Positions 9,638 through 17,391 of a stretch of 52,280 bases of DNA are shown piece after piece. Position 1 is the stretch's first letter, and every line of letters begins with the position of its first letter. The DNA comes from Nitrospira sp. bin75 (GTDB lineage Bacteria > Nitrospirota > Nitrospiria > Nitrospirales > UBA8639). The translations under genes and the position numbers were made by a program. The notes under the pieces were generated by a model. The model was not told the origin of the DNA. It made no database searches and worked only from the letters and a program-made list of their open reading frames with translations. The stretch spans positions 32,001-84,280 of the forward strand of contig MPMZ01000005.1 in the NCBI GenBank assembly GCA_002238765.1, given 5' to 3'.

Positions 9638-10780
9638 TTACGGCGTCCCGACCAGGCGAAACCCGACGTCGTCTCGCAGGAAGGCGGACAGATTCCAGTA
9701 GCGATTCGAGGACCGCAGGTACCTCGGGTAGCTGGTCCAGGCACCGCCACGCAACATGTGCCGTGAACAATTTCTGCTCTTCCACGCGCTCCCATCAGCC
9801 GGAGGCCCCGGGTACGTCTTGTTCCAACAATCCTCAATCCACTCCCAGACGTTCCCGCTCATGTCGTACAATCCCAACCCATTGGGTTGCTTTTGCCCGA
9901 CCTGGTGGACCCTGTTCCCGCTGTTTTTGTCATACCAAGCGACCGAATCCAGGTCATCGCTTCCGACGTAGAGGGACGCCTGACTCTTTTGCCCACCCCT
10001 GGCGGCATACTCCCATTCCACATCAGTCGGCAGCCGATAGTGTTCTCCCGTCAACTCGTTCAATTTCTTGAGAAACATTTTGGTGTCGTCCCAACCCACG
10101 TTCTCCACGGGACACCGGGGGCAGTTCCGGAACCTGCTCGGATTCCTACCCATCACCGCCTCCCACAGATCCTGGGTCACCTGATATTTGCTGATCCTGA
10201 AACTGTTGACCTGTACCTGACGGACCGGCGTTTCATCGTCATCGCAACTGCTCTGCTCCTCCGTACAGCCCATGGTGAACGTGCCGCCCTGAACGGTGAC
10301 CATCTGCTGCTTGAGGTTTTCCAATAACGACGGCAACAGGTCCTTGAGCGTGGAGGCCCGTTCCTGCGCCGCCACCTGTCGTTTTGCTTCTTCCGTCTGC
10401 CGCCGCTCGGTTTTTTCGATCTTCCTCCCTGCCGCGGAAAGCAGTTCCAGGGTCGGCCTGTAATATTCGGAACTTTTTTCGATATTCACGACAAATTGTT
10501 TGAGCGAAGCTTGACCCTGACGGGCGTCATCCACTTTCGTGCCGTGTTCAACCAGAAGTTTGCCGAAAAAAAAGAAGAACTCCAACGGGGGTTCGGTATC
10601 CAGGGCTTCGATTTTCTCAAATGCCCGTCTCGCGGTTTGCGGCTCGCCGTTTTCAAGTGCCTTCTTCGCTTCCAACAGGTATTGATCCGCCAGAATATCA
10701 TCGGGCAGATCTTGGGACACCGCCGTCCCGCAATAGCAAAGACTCAGGATGAAGCAAGCCAGGGTCAACATTGTTCTCAT
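9638..10780 (-). CDS. Exported formylglycine-generating-enzyme-like (SUMF1 domain) protein
   Basis: 380 residues from the ATG at 10780, preceded by GGAGGAG. A signal peptide (first 22 residues) is followed by a helical region with TPR-like and coiled-coil character to about residue 185. Then comes an FGE-sulfatase domain: VQGGTFTMGC, ISKYQVTQDLWEAVMG, RLPTDVEWEYAARGG, LYDMSGNVWEW, LRGGAW and DDVGFRLV at the end. True formylglycine-generating enzymes carry a C-terminal cysteine pair near the GGSW/FR motifs; here that stretch has no cysteines, so sulfatase activation is unlikely. Proteins of this group often act as regulatory or scaffold domains. The pilin genes upstream are on the same strand, 129 bp away. 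Confidence 0.85.
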   Translation of the reverse strand: MRTMLTLACFILSLCYCGTAVSQDLPDDILADQYLLEAKKALENGEPQTARRAFEKIEALDTEPPLEFFFFFGKLLVEHGTKVDDARQGQASLKQFVVNIEKSSEYYRPTLELLSAAGRKIEKTERRQTEEAKRQVAAQERASTLKDLLPSLLENLKQQMVTVQGGTFTMGCTEEQSSCDDDETPVRQVQVNSFRISKYQVTQDLWEAVMGRNPSRFRNCPRCPVENVGWDDTKMFLKKLNELTGEHYRLPTDVEWEYAARGGQKSQASLYVGSDDLDSVAWYDKNSGNRVHQVGQKQPNGLGLYDMSGNVWEWIEDCWNKTYPGPPADGSAWKSRNCSRHMLRGGAWTSYPRYLRSSNRYWNLSAFLRDDVGFRLVGTP

Positions 10781-10909
10781 CTTCGCTCTCCTCCTACCGT
10801 CGGCGAAACGTGAATATAAAAAAATGGCAGGCCGATTCACATTGGCGCGGATATTAGTCGAGCGCCACCAAAGCGTCAAGGAAGCGGAAACGCGCGGCGC
10901 CCAAACCGA

Positions 10910-11518
10910 CTACTGCAGGTTTCTCGGGACAATGCGGGATCGAATGGTCCACGTCCGATACCCCCCGTTCTCGGGATAGTGGCTGTCGGCGTGGGCGGAC
11001 CGGGCCGTCACCTCCACGTCAACCGCCCGAATACTCGGCGCGTGCGTCGTGGAACGCCCCAGGGCGTCACGATACGAAAAGGTCAAGTCCTCGATATGCT
11101 CCGCCACGGGTTGTCGTCCACCCCTTCCCACCTTGCGTCGCAACGTGGAGGTCGAGTCATCGTACAGGTAGACAATGGATTCCTTTGAATCAGTGGTCAC
11201 ACCGTTGCCGTTCAAATCGGCTCGAACGTGCAATTCCGTGGGATGGTAGTCAAGCCCATAAAAATCATTCGAGGAATCGGCATCCCGATTGACTCCCATG
11301 GGATCGTAGCCTGCCATGCGAATCTCCCTGGCCATCATGTCCAGGCTGGCGCGAGCAGTTTGTTGCATGGCCAACACGTCCTCTTGAACGATCTGGCGCT
11401 TCACCTGACTCAGGTGCACACTATACACCGCACCAATGGTCAACAGGCCCAAAGCCAAGGCGATCATCAGCTCCGTTAAGGTGACTCCTTTTTGGTTGGT
11501 CAAGAATTGGGAATTCAT
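10910..11518 (-). CDS. PilW-like minor pilin
   Basis: 202 residues. A type III (prepilin) signal is present: the processing site follows G11, then VTLTELMIALALGLLTIG, with the conserved glutamate at +5. The body has the PilW-type stretch ARASLDMMAREIRMAGYDPMG. Minor pilins of this kind prime assembly of type IV pili or pseudopili and are processed by prepilin peptidase, whose gene is at 12519-13295. Start at 11518; only 6 bases separate it from the upstream pilV-like gene, so the group is an operon. Confidence 0.85.
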   Translation of the reverse strand: MNSQFLTNQKGVTLTELMIALALGLLTIGAVYSVHLSQVKRQIVQEDVLAMQQTARASLDMMAREIRMAGYDPMGVNRDADSSNDFYGLDYHPTELHVRADLNGNGVTTDSKESIVYLYDDSTSTLRRKVGRGGRQPVAEHIEDLTFSYRDALGRSTTHAPSIRAVDVEVTARSAHADSHYPENGGYRTWTIRSRIVPRNLQ

Positions 11519-11524
11519 CGTTTT

Positions 11525-11893
11525 CTAAGGGGCAAGAATCGTGGATACGGTCACGGAGTGCCGGTCGTCCGCCCACGATACCGTCACAGTCACTGTTTGT
11601 AGACTTGGAACGGGAAGGCCGGTCTCTATCCTGACGACGCGCTGGTACAAGGAAAAGTCCGGAATGTCGCCATAGGCTTCCACGGTTTCAAGGGGAGCCC
11701 GCGCGTCGTAGCCGGTGTTTTTCATTTGTTCCAGTTTATCCTGAGCCAGGGTCGAGGCCGTGGTCAGATGCTTGCTTGCCGCCGCGCCTTTACTCGCCGT
11801 GATCGCCGCGCCTGCAAAAGCCAATACGGCGACAAAAAAGAGCGCCATCGCAATGACGGCCTCCAGGAGGGTCAAGCCTTTGTGGTTAGTCAT
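11525..11893 (-). CDS. PilV/GspI-like minor pilin
   Basis: 122 residues. Prepilin signal with processing after G6, then LTLLEAVIAMALFFVAVLAF with glutamate at +5. The rest is short, with a helix (TTASTLAQDKLEQMKNTGYDA) followed by a beta-rich end, as in PilV and GspI proteins. It overlaps the upstream gspH-like gene by 8 bases (11886-11893) and is followed by the pilW-like gene after 6 bases. Probably a pseudopilus tip or priming subunit at the inner membrane. Confidence 0.82.
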   Translation of the reverse strand: MTNHKGLTLLEAVIAMALFFVAVLAFAGAAITASKGAAASKHLTTASTLAQDKLEQMKNTGYDARAPLETVEAYGDIPDFSLYQRVVRIETGLPVPSLQTVTVTVSWADDRHSVTVSTILAP

Positions 11894-12386
11894 CAGGGGA
11901 TTTCACTTGCACGCGACCCGTAATCGCAATCGTGATCTTTTTTTCTCCCGAAGCGTTGGAGACCCTTATCGTCGCAAGACTGGAGGCTGTGCCTCTCGGA
12001 TAGAAGATCGGATTATTGTTGGACTGAATCGCGACTCCCGCAAACTCCTCTTGGATCGAGCGGGCTTCGACAGCCTCACCGGGATCGGCTCTTCCATTAT
12101 TGTTATCGTCGTCCAAAATATCATAATGCTGCGGGTCCGCAAAAAAAATACGGACTTCATTTCTCTGTCTGACGGCTTGGGCCCTGGCTCCCAAGAGGTC
12201 CGCGCGGATTTGTCGGACCGCCCCATTCAAGCGGTACTGCGGCAGTTGCGAGGAAAGCCAGATGCCGCCCAACCCCAACACCACCGCCAAGATGCCGAGG
12301 ACAATCATCAATTCCGTCAACGTATATCCCGATGACCCATCAGCGGGACGTACAAGATATGGGCTACAGGGTTTCACTTCGTGCAA
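11886..12386 (-). CDS. GspH/FimT-like minor pilin
   Basis: 166 residues. The prepilin processing site lies after G20, followed by YTLTELMIVLGILAVVLGLG with glutamate at +5. The segment after the helix (LNGAVRQIRADLLGARAQAVRQRNEVRIFF) is the standard GspH/FimT core, leading into a beta domain. The leader of 20 residues is longer than usual; a GTG at codon 4 is an alternative start. First of the three pilin-like genes in transcription order, downstream of the prepilin peptidase gene with a 132-bp gap that contains a dispersed repeat. Confidence 0.85.
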   Translation of the reverse strand: MHEVKPCSPYLVRPADGSSGYTLTELMIVLGILAVVLGLGGIWLSSQLPQYRLNGAVRQIRADLLGARAQAVRQRNEVRIFFADPQHYDILDDDNNNGRADPGEAVEARSIQEEFAGVAIQSNNNPIFYPRGTASSLATIRVSNASGEKKITIAITGRVQVKSPDD

Positions 12387-12444
12387 CTCTACCTCCTCTC
12401 ACTCCTCCTTACCTTCCTCTCCCTTGATGGGAGAGGGAGCAAAT

Positions 12445-12514
12445 TGTCGGATTCCGCCGCGCCTGTCCTGAGCATAGTCGAAGGAAGCGTAGTCGAAGGG
12501 CTAATCCAACCTAC
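12445..12514. repeat. Dispersed palindromic repeat, family A
   Basis: The segment reads, on the minus strand, as GGATTAGCCCTTCGACTACG with a near-duplicated inner part, then CTCAGGACAGGCG and AATCCGACA. The same elements in the same order form the repeat at 45907-45961, and a related one is at 28226-28270. It lies between pilD and the gspH-like gene. Confidence 0.75.
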
Positions 12515-12518
12515 AAAT

Positions 12519-13295
12519 CTACAAGAACATGGATTCATAGATATCGAACAGTTCCTGATAAAAAAACAGTGCCGTCATTGCTCCCAACGCCAGGAACGGA
12601 CCAAAGGGGATGTATTGCCCGCGCTCCATGCCGCGAAAGGCCATGAGGCCGATGCCGACCATGGCCCCCGCACATGACGCGAGAAATAAGGTCATGCACA
12701 CGTGCTGCCAGCCGAGGAACGCGCCGATCATCGCCAGGAGTTTAATGTCTCCCCCGCCCATTCCTTCCTTTCCGAACAGGTACGGACTGACGGCCGCAAG
12801 CATCCAAAGGATCCCTCCTCCCAACGCGATGCCCAGCAATGAACCGGCCCAACCCAAGGGAAGAATGAATGCCGACGCGAAAAAGCCGATGACCAGGCCC
12901 GGGAGAGAGATGCCGTCCGGGATCAAGAAATGATCGACGTCGATCATCGTCACCACCAACAGCATCGACAGAAAAAGCGCATACACGAGGGCGCTATGGC
13001 TCCAGCCAAACGTGGACACGATCCCGAGATAGCCTGCTCCATTCAGACATTCCACCAGGGGATAGCGCCATGAAATCTTTTCTCCGCACCATCGACAGCG
13101 TGCTCGCAACCAGAAAAAACTCAGGAGAGGAATGTTATCGAACCAACGAATGGACGCCTTGCATTGCGGGCAATGGGACCCGGGTCGAATGACGGATTGA
13201 CCGCCGGGGATCCTCAGAATGCAGACGTTCAGAAAACTCCCCATGACCAATCCTGCCACAAACAACAAAATATAGAAGGCTGGTTCCTCTATCAT
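12519..13295 (-). CDS. pilD: Prepilin peptidase / N-methyltransferase
   Basis: 258 residues, inner membrane, about eight hydrophobic segments. The N-terminal domain starts GSFLNVCILRIPGGQSV and has two CxxC pairs (CPQC and CRWC) that bind zinc in the methylating form. The catalytic aspartates of this family are seen in MIDVDHFLIPDG and in GMGGGDIKLLAMIGAFLGW. It cleaves prepilin leaders and methylates the new N-terminus. The three prepilin-like proteins encoded just downstream are probable substrates. Start at the ATG at 13295, divergent from the HTH regulator gene. Confidence 0.95.
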   Translation of the reverse strand: MIEEPAFYILLFVAGLVMGSFLNVCILRIPGGQSVIRPGSHCPQCKASIRWFDNIPLLSFFWLRARCRWCGEKISWRYPLVECLNGAGYLGIVSTFGWSHSALVYALFLSMLLVVTMIDVDHFLIPDGISLPGLVIGFFASAFILPLGWAGSLLGIALGGGILWMLAAVSPYLFGKEGMGGGDIKLLAMIGAFLGWQHVCMTLFLASCAGAMVGIGLMAFRGMERGQYIPFGPFLALGAMTALFFYQELFDIYESMFL

Positions 13296-13423
13296 GCTAT
13301 ATGTCGTGACTTCACAAAAACTCCCGTTTTTTGCTCCTGGAACGTTTGTTCCACTTTACTTTTCCAGAGATACCCTGCTAGTATTACCTACATAATTCAT
13401 CTTGAGAACAATTTCGGTGCCCT

Positions 13424-13687
13424 ATGGCCGTTCAAACAAAAGTGAGCAAAAAGAGAGACCTGCTTCCCATTAGGCGGAAACGCCCGGAAGCACTCACCGA
13501 ACGGGAACAGGAAATTCTTCAACTGATCTGGTCCGGTCTCAAGAACAAGGAAATCGCCGAACGTCTCGCGATCAGCGTCAAAACCGTCGAAGCCCATCGC
13601 GCCAATATGATGAAAAAGGTACGCGTCTCGAATGCCGCCCAACTGTTAAACGCGGCCATCCAAGAAGGTCTGATCCAAATTCAGTAA
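13424..13687 (+). CDS. LuxR-family (GerE-type) HTH protein without a receiver domain
   Basis: 87 residues. Nearly the whole protein is a LuxR/GerE DNA-binding domain: LTEREQEILQLIWSGLKNKE, then IAERLAISVKTVEAHRANMMKKV and a C-terminal helix. There is a basic N-terminal arm of about 20 residues and no sensor or receiver domain, so it may act like GerE, without phosphorylation. It is divergent from pilD across 128 bp, so it could control the pilin genes; that is inference from position only. The stop is 3 bases from the convergent rlmB stop. Confidence 0.85.
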   Translation: MAVQTKVSKKRDLLPIRRKRPEALTEREQEILQLIWSGLKNKEIAERLAISVKTVEAHRANMMKKVRVSNAAQLLNAAIQEGLIQIQ

Positions 13688-13690
13688 CGC

Positions 13691-14572
13691 TTATACTCCC
13701 CGTTGTCGAACAACTTCATACGCGACCACCGCAACGCTTGCCGAGACGTTGAGCGAGTTCACCTGCCCGCGCATGGGAATGCGGGCTTGAGCATCACACT
13801 GGTCGACAATCCTGGACCTGAGTCCCCTCCCCTCTCCCCCAAACACCAATAGGGTCGGTCCCTTGAAATCCAGCTCGGTATAGAGTCGGGGAGAGCGAGG
13901 ATCCAACGCCACGGTCTTCATCCCACGATCCTGCAAGCGTTTGATCAATGTGCCGATATTGGGGCACCGGGCCACCCGAACGTGCTCGACGGCGCCCGCG
14001 GACGATTTTGCCACACTGGCCGTCAAGCCTACGGATCGGCGGTCAGGAATAAACACCCCATGAATACCAGCCGTCGCAGCCGTTCTGAGAACCGCCCCGA
14101 AATTTTGCGGATCCTCCACACCGTCGAGCGCAAGGAAAAACCCCGGCTCATCTTGTTGTCCGGCATGCCCGAGGATCTCGTCTTCCGAGGCATAGGATTT
14201 GGCCGCCACCAACGCCACCACGCCCTGGTGATGTGCAGAGGAGACCAGTCGATCGAGTCGTTCACGCGGTTGAACCTGCAAGGGAACGCCTTGGACCTTG
14301 GCGAAACGAATGATCGGGGAAAATTGACGATGGCGGTGCGACAGGAGGATTTTTATAAACGTACGCGATCCGGACCGTAGCGCTTCCGTGACCGCCCGAA
14401 TCCCAAACAGGAAGTCGCCGGCCTCACCGCTTCCACCGGGTGCTCCCGTCCGGCCGGTCTTCGAGGAGAATCCCTTTGGCCGCCAAGGCTTCTCGTACGT
14501 GGTCGGCGGCGGCGAAGTCTTTTCGCGCCCGCGCTTCGGTCCTTTGTCGAATCTGTTCTTGAATCCACTCAT
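13691..14572 (-). CDS. rlmB: 23S rRNA 2'-O-methyltransferase RlmB (SpoU family)
   Basis: 293 residues from the ATG at 14572. An N-terminal basic arm of about 45 residues is followed by the substrate-binding domain (GIRAVTEALRSG) and the SpoU knot with its three motifs: LDGVEDPQNFGAVLRTA, LLVFGGEGRGLRSRI and MRGQVNSLNVSASVAVVAYE. It methylates the ribose of G2251 in 23S rRNA. The start lies inside cysS; AGGAG stands seven to eight bases upstream of it, and no ATG, GTG or TTG occurs in this frame between it and the catalytic region. The two genes thus overlap by 149 bases in different frames. Confidence 0.9.
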   Translation of the reverse strand: MSGFKNRFDKGPKRGREKTSPPPTTYEKPWRPKGFSSKTGRTGAPGGSGEAGDFLFGIRAVTEALRSGSRTFIKILLSHRHRQFSPIIRFAKVQGVPLQVQPRERLDRLVSSAHHQGVVALVAAKSYASEDEILGHAGQQDEPGFFLALDGVEDPQNFGAVLRTAATAGIHGVFIPDRRSVGLTASVAKSSAGAVEHVRVARCPNIGTLIKRLQDRGMKTVALDPRSPRLYTELDFKGPTLLVFGGEGRGLRSRIVDQCDAQARIPMRGQVNSLNVSASVAVVAYEVVRQRGV

Positions 14573-15884
14573 CGGTGCACTCCTGCTCAGCGCGCATCCG
14601 GCTTTGCTCCAAGCCGAAATCCAACTCGCGAAAAACCCATTCGTTTTCGTTGAGTTGAAACAAGCCCAACGGCGCGCCACATTGCCGAAAGATTTCACGA
14701 ATCTCCTGCCGGCCCTTCCCGGACAATCCTCCTTGAAGGGCTTGATTGGCCGCGGCCCGAAGTTGCTGAAACGCCGCCAAGGCCGCGGGGGTATTCAGAT
14801 CATCGTCCATGGCCTCTTCAAACGACTCCTGAAAATGAGTCAAGGCTTGACCCAAAGAAATCCTGGAATCCGTATCGGTCCCGGGCTTCTCGGAGAGACG
14901 GCTGAAGAGGTCATACACGTTATCCAGCGCGGACTTGGCTTCCGCCACGGCCGTATTGGAAAAATTCACGTCTCCACGATAGTGGGTCGAGAGCAGAAAA
15001 TACCGTATCGCCTCGGCCGTGACGGGTTCCGGACAATTCGACTGATCGAAAATATCCCGTACGGTAAAAAAATTCCCCAACGACTTGGACATCTTTTCCT
15101 CATCAATGGTGACGAAGCCGTTATGTACCCAATAGCGGGCGAACGCCTGTCCCGTTGCGGCGCGGGACTGCGCAATTTCATTTTCATGGTGAGGAAAGGT
15201 CAAATCCTTACCGCCTCCATGAATGTCGAAGGTTTCGCCCAAATGGCGCACGGACATGGCCGAACATTCGATGTGCCAGCCCGGCCGTCCCGGCCCCCAA
15301 GGACTCTCCCAGGCCGGCTCCCCGGGTTTGGCCGCTTTCCATAGGGCAAAGTCCATGGGGTCCTGTTTTCGTTCATCCACTTCGACTCTCGCACCGGCCT
15401 GCATGTCATCGAGGTGACGTTGACTCAACCGCCCATACTCCGGAAAAGCCGACACCCGATAATAGACGTCGCCATCGACCTGGTAGGCAAAGCTTTTTTC
15501 CTGGAGCGTGCCGATCATCTGCAGAATCTCCGGCATATGTTCCGTGGCCCGCGGTTCCACGTCCGGAGTACCGACACCCAACCGTTTCATGTCACGGACA
15601 TACGCCTGCATGTATTTCTCGACGACTCCGTCCCAGGGGATGCCTTCCTCCGCCGCCCGGTTGATGATCTTGTCGTCCACGTCGGTGAAGTTTTTGACGT
15701 AGGTCACATCGTAGCCTTGATAGCCGAGATACCGCCGGAGCACGTCAAAGACGATCGCACTGCGAGCATGACCCACATGACATTCATCATACACGGTGAC
15801 GCCGCAGACGTAGATTCCCACGCGTGGAGGCGTGATGGGAACGAACGGTTCTTCTTGATTCGTCAGGGTGTTAAAAATCTTCAC
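14424..15884 (-). CDS. cysS: Cysteinyl-tRNA synthetase
   Basis: 486 residues, normal for bacterial CysRS. The class I signature is ECHVGHARS at about residues 34-42, with the zinc ligand C27 in YVCGVTVYD before it, and the second signature is EEKMSKSLGN near residue 265. FHIECSAMSVRHLGETFDIHGGG-like residues (here WHIECSAMSVRHLGET) form the zinc and cysteine pocket. It attaches cysteine to tRNA-Cys. The gene is followed at its 3' end by rlmB, whose start lies inside it, and is preceded after 7 bases by the DedA-like gene, so the block is transcribed together. Confidence 0.97.
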   Translation of the reverse strand: MKIFNTLTNQEEPFVPITPPRVGIYVCGVTVYDECHVGHARSAIVFDVLRRYLGYQGYDVTYVKNFTDVDDKIINRAAEEGIPWDGVVEKYMQAYVRDMKRLGVGTPDVEPRATEHMPEILQMIGTLQEKSFAYQVDGDVYYRVSAFPEYGRLSQRHLDDMQAGARVEVDERKQDPMDFALWKAAKPGEPAWESPWGPGRPGWHIECSAMSVRHLGETFDIHGGGKDLTFPHHENEIAQSRAATGQAFARYWVHNGFVTIDEEKMSKSLGNFFTVRDIFDQSNCPEPVTAEAIRYFLLSTHYRGDVNFSNTAVAEAKSALDNVYDLFSRLSEKPGTDTDSRISLGQALTHFQESFEEAMDDDLNTPAALAAFQQLRAAANQALQGGLSGKGRQEIREIFRQCGAPLGLFQLNENEWVFRELDFGLEQSRMRAEQECTDEWIQEQIRQRTEARARKDFAAADHVREALAAKGILLEDRPDGSTRWKR

Positions 15885-15891
15885 GGAACGT

Positions 15892-16503
15892 TCATTCAGA
15901 GGTCGGCGAAGCGGAAGAAGGGCCCAGGGCCTTTTTCATTTGCCGTTTGATGATCCAATATCCCAGAACGATGCACGTCACCAGGACGACGGTGAACAGA
16001 TTGAAGTATTGTTCCAGGACCTCTTTGACCCACGGACCCAGCAGTTGCACGGTACCGGCGACCAGAAAAAACCGGGCGCCCCGGCTGAGCAGCGACGCCA
16101 CGACGAATACGCGAAAATTAACATAAAACGCGCCGGCCCCGATTGTAAACACTTTATAGGGGACGGGCGTCAGGCCCGCAATCAGGATCGCCCAGCCCTC
16201 ATACCGTTGAAACGTGTCATGGATTCTGGAGACGCGGTCCTGCCCCATCAGCCGAAGCAGGAGCGGCTTCCCTCCCCACCACCCGATGAGGTAGCCGAAC
16301 ATACCACCCAGGACGGAGCCGATAGTGGAAATCGCCGCGTAATACAGGCCCCACGATGGATTCCCCAGGGTCAACGCCAGCAGTAAGACGTCAGGGGGAA
16401 TCGGAAAGACAGAGGACTCTGCAAACGCCAGCAGAAACAACGCGGGTTCGGCGTACGGAGATTCCGACCAGGAGACCACCCACTGATACAGTGCCTGGAG
16501 CAT
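15892..16503 (-). CDS. DedA/YqaA-family membrane protein
   Basis: 203 residues with the SNARE-associated (DedA/VTT) pattern: a re-entrant region with FAESSVFPIPPDVLLLAL, a glycine-rich STIGSVLGGMFGYLIGWWGG, and the second re-entrant loop AGLTPVPYKVFTIGAGAF, then a C-terminal membrane helix. Proteins of this family are linked to lipid flipping and membrane homeostasis. The YqaA-like subgroup fits by length. It sits between surE (19 bp upstream) and cysS (7 bp downstream). Confidence 0.88.
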   Translation of the reverse strand: MLQALYQWVVSWSESPYAEPALFLLAFAESSVFPIPPDVLLLALTLGNPSWGLYYAAISTIGSVLGGMFGYLIGWWGGKPLLLRLMGQDRVSRIHDTFQRYEGWAILIAGLTPVPYKVFTIGAGAFYVNFRVFVVASLLSRGARFFLVAGTVQLLGPWVKEVLEQYFNLFTVVLVTCIVLGYWIIKRQMKKALGPSSASPTSE

Positions 16504-16522
16504 GGTGTCTCGTCGCCACCCC

Positions 16523-17293
16523 TCAGGATGACCTCGTTCGCTTTGACAACGCGGATGCCCATGCCGTCAACTTTTTCATGGCGCGGTACTGCGTCATATC
16601 GAAATGCAGCGGCGTCAGGGAAACCCTGTTGCCGGCAATGGCATCCACGTCGGAATTCTTTCTTCGGTTCCAGGACACCTGTTCTCCGGCGATCCAATAA
16701 TACGCGTTCCCACGGGGGTCGACGTTTTCAATGACGGAATTGTCATATCGTCGCCGGCTTAACGACGTGACCTGCATCCCTGTCACGGATTCAGCCGGAA
16801 CGTCGGGCACGTTGACGTTCAATAACGTATCGGTCGGCAACCCCTCCTGCAAGACCAGGGTGGCCACCTCGACTGCGACCCCGGCCGCCACCGGGAATCG
16901 AAATCGTTTCAGCCCATCCAGTGAGACGGCCATCGAAGGAATGCCGCGAATCGCGCCTTCGAGAGCTGCGGCCACGGTTCCGGAATTGGTCACGTCGTCA
17001 CCAAGATTCAGCCCTTTGTTGATCCCCGACACCAGCAAATGGATCGGACGGTCACGGAGTACCCGGCCCACGGCCACAATGACGCAATCCGACGGCGTGC
17101 CGTTCACCGAGAAAACCTGCCGGCCGATTTGCTTCAATCGAAGGGGCTTGTGGAGGGTAATGGCTCGCCCCATGGCGTTCTGTGGCCGTTCTGGCGCGAC
17201 CACCCAGACGTTGCCGAGTTTCTTCAGGTGTTTCGCCAGGGTGCGGATACCGGAAGATTCGACGCCGTCGTCATTGGTGATTAAAATGTTCAT
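16523..17293 (-). CDS. surE: 5'/3'-nucleotidase SurE
   Basis: 256 residues. The N-terminus ILITNDDGVESSGI carries the paired metal-binding aspartates at residues 8-9. Further family blocks are VNGTPSDCVIVA and LVSGINKGLNLGDDVTNSGT, with the metal-binding asparagine. The loop that normally supplies a serine ligand (PxRxxS) reads PERPQNAMG here, so that position is asparagine. SurE removes phosphate from nucleoside monophosphates and is linked to stationary-phase survival. First gene of the surE-dedA-cysS-rlmB run. Confidence 0.94.
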   Translation of the reverse strand: MNILITNDDGVESSGIRTLAKHLKKLGNVWVVAPERPQNAMGRAITLHKPLRLKQIGRQVFSVNGTPSDCVIVAVGRVLRDRPIHLLVSGINKGLNLGDDVTNSGTVAAALEGAIRGIPSMAVSLDGLKRFRFPVAAGVAVEVATLVLQEGLPTDTLLNVNVPDVPAESVTGMQVTSLSRRRYDNSVIENVDPRGNAYYWIAGEQVSWNRRKNSDVDAIAGNRVSLTPLHFDMTQYRAMKKLTAWASALSKRTRSS

Positions 17294-17319
17294 CCCGGAC
17301 AGTGAGACGCACGTACAAT

Positions 17320-17358
17320 AAAAAAGCCTACCTCAATTCCGTTGAGGTAGGCTTTTTT
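17320..17358. terminator. Bidirectional-looking rho-independent terminator after porA
   Basis: AAGCCTACCTCAA is followed by a five-base loop and then the reverse complement, with A-runs on the left and T-runs on the right. The stem is about 13-15 bp, and the flanking runs make it work in either direction. It closes the por operon (minus strand) before surE. Confidence 0.92.
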
Positions 17359-17391
17359 CGAAACTCGCAACAGACAGTATGACAAACGTCT

